Assembly (NCBI RefSeq): GCF_016909015.1
Contig: NZ_JAFBFA010000053.1
Coordinates: 1 to 22,575, forward strand
Source: Gracilibacillus alcaliphilus
GTDB taxonomy: Bacteria; Bacillota; Bacilli; Bacillales; Amphibacillaceae
DNA: 22,575 bases
Direction of reading: 5' to 3'
Part shown: positions 14,594 to 22,480 of the stretch, one piece after another
How positions within the stretch are numbered: the first letter of the stretch is position 1
Layout: every line of letters begins with the position of its first letter
Made by a program: the position numbers and the translations under genes
Notes under the pieces: generated by a model
Databases searched by the model: none
Told to the model about the DNA's origin: nothing
Seen by the model: only the letters and a program-made list of their open reading frames with translations

Positions 14594-16597
14594 TTGGCTA
14601 CAATTAAAGATGTGGCGAAAGAAGCTGGCGTGTCCATTGCCACGGTCTCCCACTATTTAAATAACACCCGGTATGTAAGCCCGGAGTTGGCTGAAAAGGT
14701 ACAGACTGCAATTGCCAAGACAGGATATGACGAAAAAATTAAAAAGAAGCAAAAGTTTGGGGCAGTCAACTCTTCAGAAATTGCCCTTGTCGTACCAAGC
14801 TTTCATAGTACGTTATATACAAAAGTAGTATCCGAACTTGCTGATCTTCTGGAACAGGAAGGTTATCAATGTGTTACATATTTTCATAAAAATGATACAG
14901 CGAAAGAAGCCGGCATTATCAATAATCTAGTGTCGAACAAAAATATAGTTGGTATTGTTATGGTGCCGGTTAGCAGGGAAAAGAAGTCATTTAAGAAGAT
15001 TATCCAGAAAGGTATTCCGTTAGTTTTTCTGAATCGCCGAGTACACTTTGATGGTCAGCCTGTCGTCTTTACTGATGGAAAGGAAGGTATCTATAAGGGC
15101 TGCCTGCATTTATTAAAAGCGGGACACGAAGATATCTCCTTTATTGTGAAAGACGATGAGTTTTCTAACACGCAAGAAAAGATGGAAGGATTCCGGCTTG
15201 CCTTAAAAGAATATAATATCCCATTCAATCAAGACTTAATGATAGTCATTAAGGGAAGCGACCCGCAAGAGTACAGAAAGAAAATTCAGCAGGTGTGGAA
15301 TGAATCCAAACCAACTACATTTTTGGCGGGAAGCAACAAGGTGACAATAGAACTAATGAAGGTAATGTCGCAATTGGATGTGAGTATTCCTGATGAGGTG
15401 TCCATCATTGGTTTTGGTGATGGAGAATGGACTGATATTATCACACCGCCATTGACCAGTCTCAAGCACGATATAGATGAGATTGGAAAACAGACAGCAA
15501 AGGTATTAGTGGACGCGGTACAGAATCGAAGGGAAATGGAAAAGGAAATACAGGTTCCGATGTATTTGTCTATTAACCGCTCAACCCAAGTGATTGGTAA
15601 GGGGCCTTTTGGCGAAAAGCCTGTCTCACCAAAGGATTTAACCCTATCTTCCAAGGATATAGACCAGCTAACGTCTAATAACTTTCGTGTTGCTATTTCC
15701 TTTCATTACGGCGGTACAGCATGGAGACGGCTGCATGAGAATGGGATTCGAAAAATCTTGGCTCAATATGGCATATCGATTATTTCTATCACAGATGCTC
15801 ATTTTGATCCAGAATTGCAAGTCGCTCAGTTAGAGGGTTTAAGAATGCAAAAGCCGGATGTCATTATTGCTATCCCTGCAGATGACGAATTGACAGCTAA
15901 ACAGTTTAAACGTATCTCTAAGGAAACGAAGCTTGTTTTTATGAGTCATGTGCCAGAAGGTATGCAAAGAAATGAGTATTCTGCCTGTGTGTCGGTTAAT
16001 GAGAGAGAGAGCGGCTATAATGTTGCTGCTTTGTTAGGCAATTATTTTAAAAATAGCGATAATGTGAAAATCGGCTTTATTGGGCATGGAGCTCCTTTCT
16101 ATGGTACACATTTGAGAGACGCGGTAGCCAAAGATGTAATTTGTTCTGATTTTCCTAATATTGAGATTGTTTCGGAGCAATATTTTTATAAGATTGAAAG
16201 AACGTATGAAATTTGTAAGGAAATGATTCAGCAGCGTCCAGATATTACGGGATTATATATCTCATGGGATCAACCAGCCTTACAAGCAATTAGAGCCTTG
16301 AAAGAATTAGGAAGAGAAGATATATCGATATTTACCTCAGACTTAGGTATCGAAATGGCCACCTATTTAGCAAAAAATCATATCGTAAAAGGTCTATCTT
16401 CTCAAAGACCCTTTGAGCAAGGAATGGCGATAGGTTTGGCTGCTGTAAAGGCACTTATCGATAAAGATAAAGACAAATATATAGCAGTACAGCCCTATAC
16501 AGTCGAATCAAAAAATTTACTTAAAGCATGGAAAGATATTATGTCTGAACCTGCTCCAAGTGAAATAGAAGAGATTATTAAGCATAGAATTACGTAA
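14594..16597 (+). CDS. LacI-family transcriptional regulator with two tandem periplasmic-binding-protein sensor domains
   Basis: A 667-aa protein from TTG 14594, chosen for the SD AAAGGAGGG 7 nt upstream and the standard LacI N-terminus (ATIKDVAKEAGVSIATVSHY, HTH residues 2-24). LacI proteins are normally about 330-345 aa. Residues about 61-335 form a usual LacI sensor domain (IALVVPSFHS, GIVMVPVS, SIIGFGDGEWTDIITPPLTS, ending with an R-ST-like NRSTQVIGKG). After a linker, residues about 362-650 form a second periplasmic-binding-protein type 1 unit resembling ribose-type proteins (VAISFHYGGTAWRR, PDVIIAIPADDE, KIGFIGHGAPFYG, GLYISWDQPALQAI, SIFTSDLGIEMA). The hinge (YDEKIKKKQ) lacks the AR-L motif and its minor-groove Leu. 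The gene has an operator at its start and lies upstream of a ribose-type importer, so it probably represses itself and operon 3, possibly sensing two ligands. Confidence 0.92.
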   Translation: MATIKDVAKEAGVSIATVSHYLNNTRYVSPELAEKVQTAIAKTGYDEKIKKKQKFGAVNSSEIALVVPSFHSTLYTKVVSELADLLEQEGYQCVTYFHKNDTAKEAGIINNLVSNKNIVGIVMVPVSREKKSFKKIIQKGIPLVFLNRRVHFDGQPVVFTDGKEGIYKGCLHLLKAGHEDISFIVKDDEFSNTQEKMEGFRLALKEYNIPFNQDLMIVIKGSDPQEYRKKIQQVWNESKPTTFLAGSNKVTIELMKVMSQLDVSIPDEVSIIGFGDGEWTDIITPPLTSLKHDIDEIGKQTAKVLVDAVQNRREMEKEIQVPMYLSINRSTQVIGKGPFGEKPVSPKDLTLSSKDIDQLTSNNFRVAISFHYGGTAWRRLHENGIRKILAQYGISIISITDAHFDPELQVAQLEGLRMQKPDVIIAIPADDELTAKQFKRISKETKLVFMSHVPEGMQRNEYSACVSVNERESGYNVAALLGNYFKNSDNVKIGFIGHGAPFYGTHLRDAVAKDVICSDFPNIEIVSEQYFYKIERTYEICKEMIQQRPDITGLYISWDQPALQAIRALKELGREDISIFTSDLGIEMATYLAKNHIVKGLSSQRPFEQGMAIGLAAVKALIDKDKDKYIAVQPYTVESKNLLKAWKDIMSEPAPSEIEEIIKHRIT

Positions 16598-16598
16598 A
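16589..16598. promoter_or_regulatory. Operator-like ATTACGTAAA across the LacI stop codon
   Basis: Nine of ten bases match TTTACGTAAA. It covers the last codons and stop of the LacI gene, centred 62 bp upstream of the next copy. May be an auxiliary operator or a coincidence of the codons ATT ACG TAA. Confidence 0.4.
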
Positions 16599-16622
16599 AT
16601 TTATAAAAAATAAATTTTTCCA

Positions 16623-16652
16623 TTGACACAACCCCCTTTAATGAATTATATT
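16623..16652 (+). promoter_or_regulatory. Predicted promoter of operon 3
   Basis: A perfect TTGACA (16623-16628), 18 bp, TATATT (16647-16652). The downstream end runs into the TTTACGTAAA palindrome, so a bound repressor would cover the -10 box and start site. Predicted start about 16659. Confidence 0.65.
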
Positions 16653-16660
16653 TACGTAAA
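16651..16660. promoter_or_regulatory. Operator TTTACGTAAA over the operon 3 start site
   Basis: Perfect palindrome overlapping the -10 box and predicted start of the operon 3 promoter. Same sequence as at the LacI gene start; best candidate for the main repressor site. Confidence 0.72.
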
Positions 16661-16690
16661 GAAACCATTTTCTTATGGTTTTCTTTTTGT
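16657..16690 (+). terminator. Possible weak leader hairpin (attenuator-like)
   Basis: AAACCAT and ATGGTTT pair around a short loop and are followed by TCTTTTT. With flanking A and T runs the stem extends with a bulge. AT-rich and weak; could act as an attenuator in the operon 3 leader or be incidental. Confidence 0.3.
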
Positions 16691-16698
16691 CAAACATG

Positions 16699-16712
16699 TG
16701 TAAGCGCTCATC
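16699..16712 (+). promoter_or_regulatory. cre-like site upstream of operon 3
   Basis: TGTAAGCGCTCATC matches TGWNANCGNTNWCA at all but the last two positions and keeps the palindromic AAGCGCT core. It lies about 40 nt after the predicted start, between two TTTACGTAAA copies. Confidence 0.5.
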
Positions 16713-16721
16713 ATGTGTTTT

Positions 16722-16731
16722 TTTACGTAAA
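16722..16731. promoter_or_regulatory. Second TTTACGTAAA operator in the operon 3 leader
   Basis: Perfect palindrome 24 nt before the start codon of the binding-protein gene and 71 bp (centre to centre) from the copy at the promoter. Could support looping or roadblock repression. Confidence 0.65.
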
Positions 16732-16754
16732 TTTAATCATTTGGGGGTTTTTTT

Positions 16755-17717
16755 ATGAAGAAAAAAGTACTTGGTATTGTTTTTTTGATTTTTGTTGTTT
16801 TAATAGCTGGCTGCAGTAATGGTGCTGATAATGAAAACGCGAACAATGGAGATGATGATTCATTCAGCTTTGTTTTTTTACCTAATACACAAAATAATAC
16901 CTTTCAAATTGCTATGCATGAAACCTATCAGAGGTTAGCAGAAGAACATGGCTATGAATATACGATGTTAGATCCGGATTATGATTTGAATACACAACTA
17001 AATCAAATATCGGATGCGGCTAATCAAGGATTTGACGCTGCCTTTGTCATCCCGGTTGACTCAGCTGGAATCCGTCAAGGCTTGGAAAACTTCAGCAATA
17101 TGAATGTCCCTGTTTTTAATGTGGATACGGCTGTTATAGAAGCGGATCGGGATTTAGTGGAAAGCGTTATTGCAACGGATGCCTTTATGGCGGGAGAGTT
17201 TATGGGAGAGCAGTTGATGGAAGATCACCCAGATGGAGCAAAAATTGCTATTCTAGACTTCCCAGAAAATGAAAGTACTGTTCAACGTGTGGAGGGTTTT
17301 ATGTCGTCAATAGAATCTGGCGGTGATACTTATGAAATCATTGCACAACAAGATGGTAAAGCTGCTTTGGATGCTTCGCTGCCAATCGCACAGGATATCT
17401 TGCAGGCTCACCCGGATGTCGACGCATTTTTTGCTATTAATGATCCTTCTGCACTTGGTGTGGTGGCTGCACTAGAATCAAATGGTATGGAAGAGGTAGA
17501 TGTATATTCTATTGACGCCTCACCAGACGGGAAAGAAGCATTGTTAGATGGTTCGTTTACATCTGTAGCTGCACAAGTGCCGATTCAAATTGCAGAAGAA
17601 TCTTTCCAAATGGCGATTGATTATCTGGAAGGAGAAGAAGCAGAGGATGAAGTGTATCTGCCGTCACACATTGTAACAGAGGAGATGGCAGAAGAAACGA
17701 TTGATGAATGGCAATAA
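16755..17717 (+). CDS. Sugar ABC transporter substrate-binding lipoprotein (RbsB-like, CUT2)
   Basis: A 320-aa periplasmic-binding-protein type 1 of the ribose/galactose class. The lipoprotein signal MKKKVLGIVFLIFVVLIAGC has its lipidation cysteine at residue 20, followed by an Asn/Asp-rich linker. FVFLPNTQNNTFQIAMHETYQ opens the first lobe. QISDAANQGFDAAFVIPVD, FNVDTAV, AGEFMGEQL and IAILDFPENESTVQRVEGF are standard RbsB landmarks, as are FFAINDPSALGVVAAL and SIDASPDGKEALLDG in the second lobe. It should deliver a sugar to the ATPase and permease that follow. The SD is a poor GGGGG 8 nt before ATG. A stable hairpin follows the gene. Confidence 0.93.
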   Translation: MKKKVLGIVFLIFVVLIAGCSNGADNENANNGDDDSFSFVFLPNTQNNTFQIAMHETYQRLAEEHGYEYTMLDPDYDLNTQLNQISDAANQGFDAAFVIPVDSAGIRQGLENFSNMNVPVFNVDTAVIEADRDLVESVIATDAFMAGEFMGEQLMEDHPDGAKIAILDFPENESTVQRVEGFMSSIESGGDTYEIIAQQDGKAALDASLPIAQDILQAHPDVDAFFAINDPSALGVVAALESNGMEEVDVYSIDASPDGKEALLDGSFTSVAAQVPIQIAEESFQMAIDYLEGEEAEDEVYLPSHIVTEEMAEETIDEWQ

Positions 17718-17749
17718 AGTTAGATGTGTTGGGGTGTTTGTGTTCTTTA

Positions 17750-17773
17750 TTCAGTGGGGGCAACCCCACTGAA
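17750..17773 (+). promoter_or_regulatory. Stem-loop with GCAA tetraloop after the operon 3 binding-protein gene
   Basis: A perfect 10-bp stem TTCAGTGGGG / CCCCACTGAA closed by the GNRA-type tetraloop GCAA. It is 32 nt after the stop codon and has no T tract, so it is more likely a 3'-end stabiliser or processing barrier than a terminator. Confidence 0.7.
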
Positions 17774-17946
17774 CGTTAGTTGAACCAATCGGGCCGTTAT
17801 TGGCTTTTAGATCTCTCACATAGACATGACGTATTTCCTTATTGCTTGAAGTGGGAGTCATACAGTCAGTTACACTGCGATAAATGATGAGAGGGCTGGA
17901 TAAGTGGAATATCCCTGCTCCAGCCCGGTGAATTTTACTATATTTA
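17774..17946 (+). other. Structured gap between binding protein and ATPase genes
   Basis: No gene seen. A second stem, GGGCTGGA (17893-17900) with TCCAGCCC (17919-17926), lies about 20 nt before the SD of the ATPase gene, and CCAAT/ATTGG arms flank a CGGGCCG core near 17785-17802. The gap is unusually long for an operon of this kind. Confidence 0.45.
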
Positions 17947-17958
17947 GGAGGTAAGATC

Positions 17959-19470
17959 ATGCCGTCTACCGTTTTAGAAATGCAAGCCATATCGAAAAGC
18001 TTTGGAGGCGTGCAAGCTTTAGACGGGCTGCATTTTGAACTCGAAGAGAGGGAAATTCATGCCCTGTTAGGTGAAAATGGGGCAGGAAAATCAACCTTAA
18101 TTAAAGTTTTGGGAGGCATTCACAAGCCTGATGGCGGAAAAATATTAATTGATGGACAAGAAGTATCGATTGAAAAAGTGCAGGATGCACAAGCATTAGG
18201 TATTGGCATTATCCACCAAGAAATTGTGCTTGTTCCCCATTTATCTGTGGCAGAAAATATCTTCCTGGGCAGAGAACCTGTGAAGAAATCCGGTTTTAAA
18301 AACATGGCCTTGATGAATCAGCAAGCACAAGAAATGGTAGCACAACTGGGTTTAAATATAGATGTCAGAAAGAATGTCAGTGAATTGTCTATTGCCCAGC
18401 AGCAACTAGTTGAAATCACGAAGGCAGTATCCTTTGATATTAAGATTCTAGTAATGGATGAGCCTACTTCTTCCTTGACAGGAGAGGATGTGCAGAACTT
18501 GTTTCATACCATGGAAAGGCTGCGTGACAAGGGGATCAGCATTATTTATATATCCCATCGATTTGAAGAATTATTTAGTATGACAGATCGAATAACGGTG
18601 ATTCGTGATGGTACGTATGTAGGTACAAAAAGGACGAGAGAAACGAATACCAATGAACTAGTAAAAATGATGGTCGGAAGAAATATTGAAAATTTATATA
18701 CACGTACAAAAGCAGAAGTAGAAAAAAGAGAGATTTTACGTGTAGAAGGACTAAGTAAGGAAAATTTCTTTAGAGATATAGATTTTACGGTGCATGCAGG
18801 GGAAATAGTAGGTTTTTCAGGTTTGGTAGGTGCTGGGAGAAGCGAAGTCATGCTCAGTATATTTGGTGCGCATAAATATGAAACGGGCAAGGTTTATCTG
18901 TATGATCAAGAGATTCATATCAAAAGTTGCATCGATGCGATCAATCATGGCATAGCAATGGTTCCTGAAGATCGCAAAGACCAAGGCTTAGTGTTAAAGA
19001 ATTCTGTCGGGTTTAATTTAACTTTGGCAAACTTAAGAAATTTAATGAAAAATCCTCTGATTATTAGTGAAGCAAAACGAAAAGAATCGATCCAAAAATA
19101 TGTAAACGATTTGCGGGTAAAGACGGCTTCCGCAGATATATCTGTATCCAGCCTATCAGGCGGGAACCAGCAAAAGGTAGTATTGGCAAAGTGGCTGTCC
19201 ATTAATCCAAGTCTTTTGATTTTAGATGAGCCGACCAGAGGAGTAGACGTAGGAGCTAAATCTGAAATCTATTCGATTATGAATCAGCTAGCTAATCAGG
19301 GATTAGGCATTATTCTCATTTCATCTGATTTACCGGAAATCCTCAATATGTCTGATCGAGTGTGTGTCATGAGGGAAGGCGAATTAGTCAAAACACTGGA
19401 AGAAAAAGAGGACATTACACAGGAAACGATTATGAATTATGCAACAGGAGGGGACAATATTAAATTATGA
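17959..19470 (+). CDS. Sugar ABC transporter ATP-binding protein (RbsA/MglA-like, two ABC modules)
   Basis: A 503-aa double ATPase typical of CUT2 importers. Module 1 has Walker A GENGAGKST (38-46), signature LSIAQQQLVEI (about 144) and Walker B DEPTSSLT (about 168). Module 2 has the usual degenerate Walker A GLVGAGRSE, signature LSGGNQQKV (about 399) and DEPTRGVDVGAKSEIY. The MVPEDRKDQGL segment is characteristic of the family. Length is normal. SD AGGAGGT lies at good spacing before ATG. The stop overlaps the start of the permease gene by 4 nt (ATGA). Confidence 0.95.
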   Translation: MPSTVLEMQAISKSFGGVQALDGLHFELEEREIHALLGENGAGKSTLIKVLGGIHKPDGGKILIDGQEVSIEKVQDAQALGIGIIHQEIVLVPHLSVAENIFLGREPVKKSGFKNMALMNQQAQEMVAQLGLNIDVRKNVSELSIAQQQLVEITKAVSFDIKILVMDEPTSSLTGEDVQNLFHTMERLRDKGISIIYISHRFEELFSMTDRITVIRDGTYVGTKRTRETNTNELVKMMVGRNIENLYTRTKAEVEKREILRVEGLSKENFFRDIDFTVHAGEIVGFSGLVGAGRSEVMLSIFGAHKYETGKVYLYDQEIHIKSCIDAINHGIAMVPEDRKDQGLVLKNSVGFNLTLANLRNLMKNPLIISEAKRKESIQKYVNDLRVKTASADISVSSLSGGNQQKVVLAKWLSINPSLLILDEPTRGVDVGAKSEIYSIMNQLANQGLGIILISSDLPEILNMSDRVCVMREGELVKTLEEKEDITQETIMNYATGGDNIKL

Positions 19471-20474
19471 GTACATTAACGAATAACTCATTTGTCAATA
19501 TATTTAAAGCGAATAAAGGGATTATTGTCGTTTTGATTCTTTTATTTGTTGCGCTGTCTATTATGTCGCCAGTATTTCTTACTACCAATAATTTAATCAC
19601 GCTATTTCAGCAGATTACGATCAACACCTTTTTAGCATTGGGAATGACTTATGTCATTATTTTAGGCGGCATTGACTTATCTGTTGGAGCAATTGTTGCC
19701 ATGTCTGGTACGGTGACCGTTGGCTTAATGGTTAACAGCGGTCTGCCCATCGTGTTAGCTATTGTGATCGGTTTGGCACTAGGGACATTACTTGGTTTAA
19801 TCAACGGAGCTGTCATCACTCAATTTGGATTGCCGCCGTTTATCGTTACATTGGCAACTATGTATGTAGGGCAAGGAATTGCCTATATTTATAGTGGAGG
19901 AAGGTCGTTAAGGGTAACGGATGAGGCATTTACGAAACTAGGTACGACCAGAATATTGGATCTGATACCAATACCCATCATTTATATGGCAGTATTTATT
20001 ATAATATTTTCTGTCATATTAATGAAAACGCGTTTTGGTGCAAGTATTTATGCAATGGGCGGAAATAGGGAAGCTGCCCGCTTGTCAGGGATTCCTATCA
20101 AAAGAATAGAGATTACAGTATATACACTGACAGGATTTATGTCTGCCTTTGCAGGGATTGTGTTGGCAGCCCGAATGTATTCGGGGCAACCTTCTGTGGG
20201 GCAAGGTTATGAACTGGATGCGATTGCTGCCTGTGTTTTGGGTGGTGTGTCCATGGCAGGCGGTAAAGGCCGGATTAGTGGAACTGTATTTGGTGCGATT
20301 GTTATTGGTGTTGTAAGTAACGGATTGAATTTAATGGGTGTTATTTCTTTCTGGCAGTTATTAGTGATGGGATTAATTATCCTAGTTGCCGTTATTATTG
20401 ACTCACAAAAGGGCAAGAAACTACCATTTAATCTAGCATTTTTAAAGAGAGCAAATCATGATCAAAGTGTTTAG
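19467..20474 (+). CDS. Sugar ABC transporter permease (RbsC-like, CUT2)
   Basis: A 335-aa, highly hydrophobic membrane protein of the ribose-type permease family, forming the channel of the operon 3 importer, probably as a homodimer. Landmarks are LALGMTYVIILGGIDLSVGA (about 52-71), LPPFIVTLATM, IYAMGGNREAARLSGIPI (coupling region, about 193-210) and DAIAACVLGGVSMAGGKG. Translation is coupled to the ATPase gene by an ATGA overlap. Confidence 0.95.
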   Translation: MSTLTNNSFVNIFKANKGIIVVLILLFVALSIMSPVFLTTNNLITLFQQITINTFLALGMTYVIILGGIDLSVGAIVAMSGTVTVGLMVNSGLPIVLAIVIGLALGTLLGLINGAVITQFGLPPFIVTLATMYVGQGIAYIYSGGRSLRVTDEAFTKLGTTRILDLIPIPIIYMAVFIIIFSVILMKTRFGASIYAMGGNREAARLSGIPIKRIEITVYTLTGFMSAFAGIVLAARMYSGQPSVGQGYELDAIAACVLGGVSMAGGKGRISGTVFGAIVIGVVSNGLNLMGVISFWQLLVMGLIILVAVIIDSQKGKKLPFNLAFLKRANHDQSV

Positions 20475-20485
20475 GGGGAATCGTA

Positions 20486-21916
20486 ATGACAGAGAAATAT
20501 AAAGTTCAAATCATGCTGAACAACCCGGATGGCTTAGCCAGAAACCATGAACCGGTTATCACCAAACTACATTTCGATGAGGTGCAAGTGCATAAGGACA
20601 GTCTAGTGCTATATAACGAGGCGGATGAAAAAGTAGACTTCCAATTGATTGATGTAAAACTGGAGGACGATTATATTCGAGAGGCTTCGATTGTATATCT
20701 CGTGCAAATGGAGAAAGGTCAATTGGTTCGTTCCTATTGGCTGCTTGCAAGCGATCAGCCTGCTGCAGAGACAGTCGCTGCGCCTGAAGGAATTGTCAGG
20801 TTAGAGCCGACTCAGTCTGACGGGGTAAGAAGATTGGATACTGGTGAGTACATCTTAGAATTATGCACGGGTACAGCAGATGGAACATCCTACGGTAAAT
20901 GGGGAATAAGATATTTTGAATCAAAAAAAGAGGGAAGAAATCTGATAAAGGATTATTCTAATGCAATTGGCGGTTTTTATGGCCCGTTTTTTACACCGAA
21001 GAATGGCTTGATTAATCCCCCTGAACATACGAAAGTTGACTTTACGGTAGAAGAGGAAGGCCCTCTTTATTGTCGTTATCGATTTGAAGGAATAGTGCCA
21101 GATGGCTTAGATCCCAACCTTAAGGGGAAGGGCTTTACGATTACGTGGGAATTCTTCTATCATACGCCGTGGTTTAGAAGAACGTATGAGGTGGATGATT
21201 TCTCCACAACCGTAGATGGTATACCTGTTGTCAATAAGATTACTGTTGGAGATGAATACGAAAGCGGCCAGGGGGATACAGTTTTTAATACCTTTGCTTG
21301 CTATGGGGGCACCTATTATCGAGAAGGAGATTTATATGCGAATATTTTGTATGATGGTGTATATAAGCTTCTGGATGAAGCCGATGAATCCAACTATCCG
21401 AATATTAAAAAATATCGAGACAGTATTGGTCAAGAACTGAATGAAGTATCTTGGGATTATTTCTGGCGCTTATTCTGTATTAAAGAAGGGATTTTAAGTG
21501 CAGAGGAAATCGAGGAGCATGTAGATCATATTATTCCTGAGGCTCATAGACAAGTACATCAATCAGATAGAAATAATGACGTATTGTACAGTGCAGAAGG
21601 TGTAGATGTAAATGCCACACCACAGCAAACCATTTTTCCAATGAGTGCTAATAAAACGGCAGAAATAAACAAGGAAACAGGTTATGCCATGGTATGGTAT
21701 ACAAGCGAAGTCGTTTCCCGTTACCAAATTGTTCAAAGAAAAGATTCGGGCTGGGTTAACTGGGGAACAAATGGTGAGAATGAATATCCGGAATTGCCAA
21801 CCGGTTCTACTATTTACACAGCTTACGGCCAGTTTGAAGACTGGGAACAACAAGCTGATACGATGGAGAAGAATATTGACTCGAAGCAAGGTATGGTGGA
21901 AGTACTGGCTGAGTAA
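20486..21916 (+). CDS. Uncharacterised 476-aa beta-rich protein, possibly carbohydrate-active
   Basis: The last gene of operon 3, 11 nt after the permease, with SD AGGGGGAA. It has no signal peptide or membrane segments, so it is cytoplasmic. Composition and spacing of aromatic and charged residues suggest mostly beta structure. The beginning (MLNNPDGLARNHEPVITKL) vaguely recalls the N-terminal domain of YetA/rhamnogalacturonan-lyase-like proteins, which open with NP-GL-R-EPV. Later segments include NAIGGFYGPFFTPKNGLINPP, TWEFFYHTPWFRRTYE and WDYFWRLFCIKEGI. Taking the place of the usual sugar kinase or isomerase after a CUT2 importer, it probably processes the imported compound. Lyase-like, epimerase-like or binding roles are all possible; I do not recognise a firm family. 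Confidence 0.72.
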   Translation: MTEKYKVQIMLNNPDGLARNHEPVITKLHFDEVQVHKDSLVLYNEADEKVDFQLIDVKLEDDYIREASIVYLVQMEKGQLVRSYWLLASDQPAAETVAAPEGIVRLEPTQSDGVRRLDTGEYILELCTGTADGTSYGKWGIRYFESKKEGRNLIKDYSNAIGGFYGPFFTPKNGLINPPEHTKVDFTVEEEGPLYCRYRFEGIVPDGLDPNLKGKGFTITWEFFYHTPWFRRTYEVDDFSTTVDGIPVVNKITVGDEYESGQGDTVFNTFACYGGTYYREGDLYANILYDGVYKLLDEADESNYPNIKKYRDSIGQELNEVSWDYFWRLFCIKEGILSAEEIEEHVDHIIPEAHRQVHQSDRNNDVLYSAEGVDVNATPQQTIFPMSANKTAEINKETGYAMVWYTSEVVSRYQIVQRKDSGWVNWGTNGENEYPELPTGSTIYTAYGQFEDWEQQADTMEKNIDSKQGMVEVLAE

Positions 21917-21950
21917 AGTGCGACAGAGCAGCTGTACCGAAATAAAAACG

Positions 21951-21986
21951 AAATAAACTGTGCTTCTTTTGAGGCGCAGTTTATTT
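21951..21986 (+). terminator. Rho-independent terminator of operon 3
   Basis: A 13-bp stem with one G-T pair (21951-21963 and 21974-21986), a 10-nt loop and a T-rich 3' side ending TTTATTTGT. It starts 34 nt after the stop of the 476-aa gene. The A-rich left side could allow action in both directions. Confidence 0.82.
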
Positions 21987-22040
21987 GTATTAGTCTTCTT
22001 GATAAACTATTATCAGATAGAAGGGGAGGAGGTATTCAGC

Positions 22041-22364
22041 ATGACTGTCTATAATAAATTGGTTCGAGATTATATTCCTAGAATACTGGAGAAACAAGGA
22101 CTGTCTTACCGAATAAGCAATCTTGATGAAGAGTCTTACAAACCGGCACTAATAAAGAAGCTGGAAGAAGAATGGACGGAATACCGAGAGGCAGACAATG
22201 ATCAAGCAGCAGTCGAAGAATTGGCAGATATGCTGGAAGTAGTGATAGCTTTAGCAAAAACACATGGTGTTTCGGAACAAGCCTTATTACAGATCAGAGA
22301 GCAGAAACGTAAAGAGCGCGGCGTATTTGAGAATAAGGTGCTGCTAGAGGAAGTCGAAGATTAG
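22041..22364 (+). CDS. MazG/phosphoribosyl-ATP pyrophosphohydrolase-like protein
   Basis: A 107-aa protein from ATG 22041, chosen because GGGGAGGAGG lies just upstream; the in-frame ATG at 21960 lies inside the preceding terminator. It begins MTVYNKLVRDYIPRILE, the classic opening of small all-alpha NTP pyrophosphatases. The metal-binding pattern of the family is visible as E/E in KLEEEWTEYREA and E/D in VEELADMLEVV. Such enzymes hydrolyse nucleoside triphosphates, often non-canonical ones, to the monophosphate as cell housekeeping. It is separated from operon 3 by a terminator and is probably an independent gene unrelated to sugar uptake. Confidence 0.85.
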   Translation: MTVYNKLVRDYIPRILEKQGLSYRISNLDEESYKPALIKKLEEEWTEYREADNDQAAVEELADMLEVVIALAKTHGVSEQALLQIREQKRKERGVFENKVLLEEVED

Positions 22365-22480
22365 CAGAATAGGTTATTTGATGAAAGTTACACGTGAAAC
22401 ATAGGGCTTTATGTTGGATTATCTGATAAGTAGTAATGATTCGTAAATATATACTTGAAAAAGATGGCCTTAACTAAGTA

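Noticed and set aside
21960..22040. N-terminal extension of the MazG-like protein from an ATG at 21960
   Set aside because: This start lies within the terminator hairpin of operon 3, while the ATG at 22041 has a strong SD and the family's usual N-terminus.
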